Of a DNA stretch of 64,000 bases, positions 57,301 through 64,000 are shown one piece after another; position 1 is the first letter of the stretch, and every line of letters starts with the position of its first letter. Location: positions 3,100,001-3,164,000 of the forward strand of contig JAPNXP010000013.1 of assembly GCA_028753945.1 (NCBI GenBank), written 5' to 3'. The position numbers were made by a program, and so were the translations under genes. The stretch comes from Hexactinellida sp. DTS-2022 (Eukaryota > Porifera > Hexactinellida). Under the pieces are notes generated by a model. The model had not been told where the DNA came from. It worked only from the letters and a program-made list of their open reading frames with translations, and did no database searches.

Positions 57301-60300
57301 CTATTATAAGTTTGACTAGCAACGGTAGGAATGCTAATTTACAAAGTTGATACTAATACAGAACATTTCTATTATAAGTTTGACTAGCAACGGTAGGAAT
57401 GCTAATTTACAAGCTTACTAATACAGAACATTTCTATTATAAGTTTGAGTAGCAACGGTAAGAATGCTAATTTACAAAGTTGATACTAATACAGAACATT
57501 TCGTTTCTAAGTAAGAATAGCAACTGTAAGAATGCTAATTTACAAGCTTACTAATACAGAACATTTCTATTATAAGTTTGACTTGTAACGGTAAGATTGC
57601 TAATTTACATGCTTACTAATATAGAAGATTTCTATTATAAGTTTGACTAGCAACAGTAAGAATGCTAATTTACAAAATTGATACTAATACAGAACATTTC
57701 TATTATAGATTTACTAGCAACGGTAATAATGCTAATTTACAAAATTGATACTAATACAGAACATTTCTATTCTAAGTTCGACTAGCAACAGTAAGAATGC
57801 TAATTACAAAATTGATACTAACACAGAACATTTCTATTCCTTGTTTGAATAGCCACGGTAAGAATGCTAATTTACAAGCTTACTAATACAGAACATTTCT
57901 ATTATATGTTTGACAAGCCACGATAAGATTGCTAATTTAAAAGCTGATACTAATACAGAACATTTCTATTATAAGTTTGACTTGTAACGGTAAAATTGCT
58001 AATTTACATGCATACTAATATAGAAGATTTATATTATAAGTTTGACTAGCAACGGTCAGAATGCTAATTTACAAAATTGATACTAATACAGAACATTTCT
58101 ATTCCTAGTTTGAATAGCAACGGTAATAATGTAAATTTACAAAATTGATACTAATACAGAACAATTCTATTATAAGTTTTACTAGCAACGGTAATAATGT
58201 AAATTTACAAAATTGATACTAATACAGAACATTTCTATTATAAGTTTGACTAGCAACAGTAAGAATGCTAATTTACATAATTGATACTAATACAGAACAT
58301 TTCTATTATAGATTTACTAGCAACGGTAATAATGCTAATTTACAAAATTGATACTAATACAGAACATTTCTATTCTAAGTTTGACTAGCAACAGTAAGAA
58401 TGCTAATTAGAAAATTGATACTAATACAGAACATTTCTATTCCTAGTTTGAATAGCAACGGTAAGAATGCTAATTTACAAAGCTGATACTAATACAGAAC
58501 ATTTCTATTGTAAGTTTGACTAGTAACGGTCAGAATGCTAATTTACAAAGCTGATGCTAATATAGAACATTTCTATTCCTAGTTTGAATAGCAACGGTAA
58601 GAAAGCTAATTTACAAAGCTGATACTAATACAGAACAATTCTATTCCTTGTTTGAATAGCAACAGTAAGAATGCTAATTTACAAGCTTACTAATACCGAA
58701 CATTTCTATTATAAGTTTGACTAGCAACGGTAGGAATGCTAATTTACAAAGTTGATACTAATACAGAACATTTCTATTATAAGTTTGACTAGCAACGGTA
58801 GGAATGCTAATTTACAAGCTTACTAATACAGAACATTTCTATTATAAGTTTGAGTAGCAACGGTAAGAATGCTAATTTACAAAGTTGATACTAATACAGA
58901 ACATTTCGTATCTAAGTAAGAATAGCAACTGTAAGAATGCTAATTTACAAGCTCACTAATACAGAACATTTCTATTATAAGTTTGACTTGTAACGGTAAG
59001 ATTGCTAATTTACATGCTTACTAATATAGAAGATTTCTAATATAAGTTTGACTAGCAACAGTAAGAATGCTAATTTACAAAATTGATACTAATACAGAAC
59101 ATTTCTATTATAGATTTACTAGCAACGGTAATAATGCTAATTTACAAAATTGATACTAATACAGAACATTTCTATTCCTAGTTTGAATAGCAACGGTAGT
59201 AATGTAAATTTACAAAATTGATACTAATACAGAACATTTCTATTCTAAGTTTGACTAGTAACGGTAAGAATGCTAATTTACAAAGTTGATACTAATACAG
59301 AACATTTCTATCCTAAGTTTGACTAGTAACGGTAAGAATGCTAATTTACAAAGTTGATACTAATACAGAACATTTCTATTCTAAGTTTGACTAGCAACGG
59401 TAGGAATGCTAATTTACAAGCTTACTAATACAGAACATTTCTATTATAAGTTTGACTAGCAACGGGGGGAATGCTAATTTATAAAGTTGATACTAATACA
59501 GAACATTAATATTCTAAGTTTGACTAGTAACGGTAATAATGCTAATTTACAAAATTGATACTAATACAGAACATTTCTATTCTAAGTTTGACTAGCAACA
59601 GTAAGAATGCTAATTAGAAAATTGATACTAATACAGAACATTTCTATTCCTAGTTTGAATAGCAACGGTAAGAATGCTAATTTACAAAGCTGATACTAAT
59701 ACAGAACATTTCTATTCTAAGTTTGACTAGTAACGGTCAGAATGCTAATTTACAAAGCTGATACTAATATAGAACATTTCTATTCCTAGTTTGAATAGCA
59801 ACGGTAAGAAAGCTAATTTACAAAGCTGATACTAATACAGAACAATTCTATTCCTTGTTTGAATAGCAACAGTAAGAATGCTAATTTACAAGCTTACTAA
59901 TACCGAACATTTCTATTATAAGTTTGACTAGCAACGGTAGGAATGCTAATTTACAAAGTTGATACTAATACAGAACATTTCTATTATAAGTTTGACTAGC
60001 AACGGTAGGAATGCTAATTTACAAGCTTACTAATACAGAACATTTCTATTATAAGTTTGAGTAGCAACGGTAAGAATGCTAATTTACAAAGTTGATACTA
60101 ATACAGAACATTTCGTTTCTAAGTAAGAATAGCAACTGTAAGAATGCTAATTTACAAGCTTACTAATACAGAACATTTCTATTATAAGTTTGACTTGTAA
60201 CGGTAAGATTGCTAATTTACATGCTTACTAATATAGAAGATTTCTATTATAAGTTTGACTAGCAACAGTAAGAATGCTAATTTACAAAATTGATACTAAT

Positions 60301-63300
60301 ACAGAACATTTCTATTATAGATTTACTAGCAACGGTAATAATGCTAATTTACAAAATTGATACTAATACAGAACATTTCTATTCTAAGTTCGACTAGCAA
60401 CAGTAAGAATGCTAATTACAAAATTGATACTAACACAGAACATTTCTATTCCTTGTTTGAATAGCCACGGTAAGAATGCTAATTTACAAGCTTACTAATA
60501 CAGAACATTTCTATTATATGTTTGACAAGCCACGATAAGATTGCTAATTTAAAAGCTGATACTAATACAGAACATTTCTATTATAAGTTTGACTTGTAAC
60601 GGTAAGATTGCTAATTTACATGCATACTAATATAGAAGATTTATATTATAAGTTTGACTAGCAACGGTCAGAATGCTAATTTACAAAATTGATACTAATA
60701 CAGAACATTTCTATTCCTAGTTTGAATAGCAACGGTAATAATGTAAATTTACAAAATTGATACTAATACAGAACAATTCTATTATAAGTTTTACTAGCAA
60801 CGGTAATAATGTAAATTTACAAAATTGATACTAATACAGAACATTTCTATTATAAGTTTGACTAGCAACAGTAAGAATGCTAATTTACATAATTGATACT
60901 AATACAGAACATTTCTATTATAGATTTACTAGCAACGGTAATAATGCTAATTTACAAAATTGATACTAATACAGAACATTTCTATTCTAAGTTTGACTAG
61001 CAACAGTAAGAATGCTAATTAGAAAATTGATACTAATACAGAACATTTCTATTCCTAGTTTGAATAGCAACGGTAAGAATGCTAATTTACAAAGCTGATA
61101 CTAATACAGAACATTTCTATTGTAAGTTTGACTAGTAACGGTCAGAATGCTAATTTACAAAGCTGATGCTAATATAGAACATTTCTATTCCTAGTTTGAA
61201 TAGCAACGGTAAGAAAGCTAATTTACAAAGCTGATACTAATACAGAACAATTCTATTCCTTGTTTGAATAGCAACAGTAAGAATGCTAATTTACAAGCTT
61301 ACTAATACCGAACATTTCTATTATAAGTTTGACTAGCAACGGTAGGAATGCTAATTTACAAAGTTGATACTAATACAGAACATTTCTATTATAAGTTTGA
61401 CTAGCAACGGTAGGAATGCTAATTTACAAGCTTACTAATACAGAACATTTCTATTATAAGTTTGAGTAGCAACGGTAAGAATGCTAATTTACAAAGTTGA
61501 TACTAATACAGAACATTTCGTTTCTAAGTAAGAATAGCAACTGTAAGAATGCTAATTTACAAGCTCACTAATACAGAACATTTCTATTATAAGTTTGACT
61601 TGTAACGGTAAGATTGCTAATTTACATGCTTACTAATATAGAAGATTTCTAATATAAGTTTGACTAGCAACAGTAAGAATGCTAATTTACAAAATTGATA
61701 CTAATACAGAACATTTCTATTATAGATTTACTAGCAACGGTAATAATGCTAATTTACAAAATTGATACTAATACAGAACATTTCTATTCTAAGTTCGACT
61801 AGCAACAGTAAGAATGCTAATTACAAAATTGATACTAACACAGAACATTTCTATTCCTTGTTTGAATAGCCACGGTAAGAATGCTAATTTACAAGCTTAC
61901 TAATACAGAACATTTCTATTATATGTTTGACAAGCCACGATAAGATTGCTAATTTAAAAGCTGATACTAATACAGAACATTTCTATTCTAAGTTTGACTA
62001 GCAACGGTAAGAATGCTAATTTACAAAGTTGATACTAATACAGAACATTTCGTTTCTAAGTTTGAATAGCAAATGTAAGAATGCTAATTTACAAGCTTAC
62101 TAATACAGAACATTTCTATTATAAGTTTGACTTGTAACGGTAAGATTGCTAATTTACATGCTTACTAATATAGAAGATTTCTATTATAAGTTTGACTAGC
62201 AACGGTCAGAATGCTAATTTACAAAATTGATACTAATACAGAACATTTCTATTCCTAGTTTGAATAGCAACGGTAGTAATGTAAATTTACAAAATTGATA
62301 CTAATACAGAACATTTCTATTCTAAGTTTGACTAGTAACGGTAAGAATGCTAATTTACAAAGTTGATACTAATACAGAACATTTCTATCCTAAGTTTGAC
62401 TAGTAACGGTAAGAATGCTAATTTACAAAGTTGATACTAATACAGAACATTTCTATTCTAAGTTTGACTAGCAACGGTAGGAATGCTAATTTACAAGCTT
62501 ACTAATACAGAACATTTCTATTATAAGTTTGACTAGCAACGGGGGGAATGCTAATTTATAAAGTTGATACTAATACAGAACATTAATATTCTAAGTTTGA
62601 CTAGTAACGGTAATAATGCTAATTTACAAAATTGATACTAATACAGAACATTTCTATTCTAAGTTTGACTAGCAACAGTAAGAATGCTAATTAGAAAATT
62701 GATACTAATACAGAACATTTCTATTCCTAGTTTGAATAGCAACGGTAAGAATGCTAATTTACAAAGCTGATACTAATACAGAACATTTCTATTCTAAGTT
62801 TGACTAGTAACGGTCAGAATGCTAATTTACAAAGCTGATACTAATATAGAACATTTCTATTCCTAGTTTGAATAGCAACGGTAAGAAAGCTAATTTACAA
62901 AGCTGATACTAATACAGAACAATTCTATTCCTTGTTTGAATAGCAACAGTAAGAATGCTAATTTACAAGCTTACTAATACCGAACATTTCTATTATAAGT
63001 TTGAATAGCAACGGTAGGAATGCTAATTTACAAAGTTGATACTAATACAGAACAATTCTATTATAAGTTTGACTAGCAACGGTAGGAATGCTAATTTACA
63101 AGCTTACTAATACAGAACATTTCTATTATAAGTTTGAGTAGCAACGGTAAGAATGCTAATTTACAAAGTTGATACTAATACAGAACATTTCGTTTCTAAG
63201 TAAGAATAGCAACTGTAAGAATGCTAATTTACAAGCTTACTAATACAGAACATTTCTATTATAAGTTTGACTTGTAACGGTAAGATTGCTAATTTACATG

Positions 63301-64000
63301 CTTACTAATATAGAAGATTTCTATTATAAGTTGACTAGCAACAGTAAGAATGCTAATTTACAAAATTGATACTAATACAGAACATTTCTATTATAGATTT
63401 ACTAGCAACGGTAATAATGCTAATTTACAAAATTGATACTAATACAGAACATTTCTATTCTAAGTTCGACTAGCAACAGTAAGAATGCTAATTACAAAAT
63501 TGATACTAACACAGAACATTTCTATTCCTTGTTTGAATAGCCACGGTAAGAATGCTAATTTACAAGCTTACTAATACAGAACATTTCTATTATATGTTTG
63601 ACAAGCCACGATAAGATTGCTAATTTACAAGCTGATACTAATACAGAACATTTCTATTCTAAGTTTGACTAGCAACGGTAAGAATGCTAATTTACAAAGT
63701 TGATACTAATACAGAACATTTAATTTCTAAGTTTGAATAGCAAATGTAAGAATGCTAATTTACAAGCTTACTAATACAGAACATTTCTATTATAAGTTTG
63801 ACTTGTAACGGTAAGATTGCTAATTTACATGCTTACTAATACAGAACATTTCTATTATAAGTTTGACTAGCAACAGTAAGAATGCTAATTTACAAAATTG
63901 ATTCTAATACAGAACATTTCTATTAAAGATTTACTAGCAACGGTAATAATGCTAATTCACAAAATTGATACTAATACAGAACATTTCTATTCTAAGTTTG
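51345..64000 (+). repeat. 64/68-bp satellite array, continuing beyond the window
   Basis: About 190 head-to-tail monomers. The core is TACTAATACAGAACATTTCT, ATTATAAGTTTGACTAGCAA, CGGTAAGAATGCTAATTTAC. Two length classes alternate: one continues AAAGTTGA (68 bp), the other AAGCT (64 bp). Large blocks recur: the marker run of six G (53,311; 59,464; 62,541) shows spacings of 6,153 and 3,077, and other markers recur at ~2,206 and ~2,614. This is higher-order structure as in centromeric or other heterochromatic satellites. It is unrelated to the 79-bp satellite. No open frame of note. Confidence 0.97.

Noticed and set aside
51345..64000. Regularly spaced repeats that might be a CRISPR array
   Set aside because: Whole monomers are repeated with no unique spacers, no cas genes, and eukaryotic surroundings.

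Overview
The window is AT-rich eukaryotic DNA, most likely from an invertebrate animal. The evidence is spliceosomal GT..AG introns inside transposase genes, THAP/P-element, piggyBac, Helitron and Ginger-type elements, a dual-specificity phosphatase exon, and long satellite arrays. I see no rRNA, tRNA or bacterial operon structure. The sequence does not place the species further; a sponge, a cnidarian or a similar lineage would all fit.

Layout. 1-33,112 is dominated by a ~79-bp satellite. It runs in one orientation from about 1,200 to 16,750 and in the opposite orientation from 18,470 to 33,112. The switch falls on a long palindrome with ~550-bp arms (16,751-18,472). Transposons have inserted into the satellite: a decayed P element with THAP domain, inverted ends and an imperfect target duplication (7,157-10,602); a decayed Helitron of the OTU-bearing (Helentron-like) kind (about 10,663-16,524), itself hit by two smaller inverted-repeat elements; an Academ-like transposon with ~420-bp inverted repeats and a nuclease-bearing transposase (20,455-25,746); and two small non-autonomous elements (19,628-19,866; 30,077-30,787). 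33,275-37,540 is a multi-exon, frameshifted Ginger-type integrase gene (D,D35E) followed by an OTU protease domain.

37,540-45,200 holds several perfect or complex hairpins, a candidate structured RNA (38,184-38,341), a pogo-like MITE, a 5-copy 120-bp tandem repeat, a G-rich tract and a decayed exon-like repeat cluster. 45,203-48,115 is the one large intact gene: a 970-residue piggyBac transposase with all catalytic aspartates and a C-terminal cysteine-rich finger, starting inside a 3-copy tandem repeat. 49,200-51,300 is a diverged duplicate of parts of 41,700-45,000 and carries a dual-specificity phosphatase catalytic exon, probably the only host-type gene here. From about 51,345 to the end is a ~12.7-kb array of 64/68-bp satellite monomers with multi-kilobase higher-order duplications.

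How it fits together: this looks like a heterochromatic or pericentromere-like landscape in which satellites serve as landing sites for nested transposons. Nearly all transposase genes are broken; the intact piggyBac gene stands out. Gene identities come from recognisable motifs read in translation. Element borders were read by eye from terminal repeats, and those without a target duplication are approximate.
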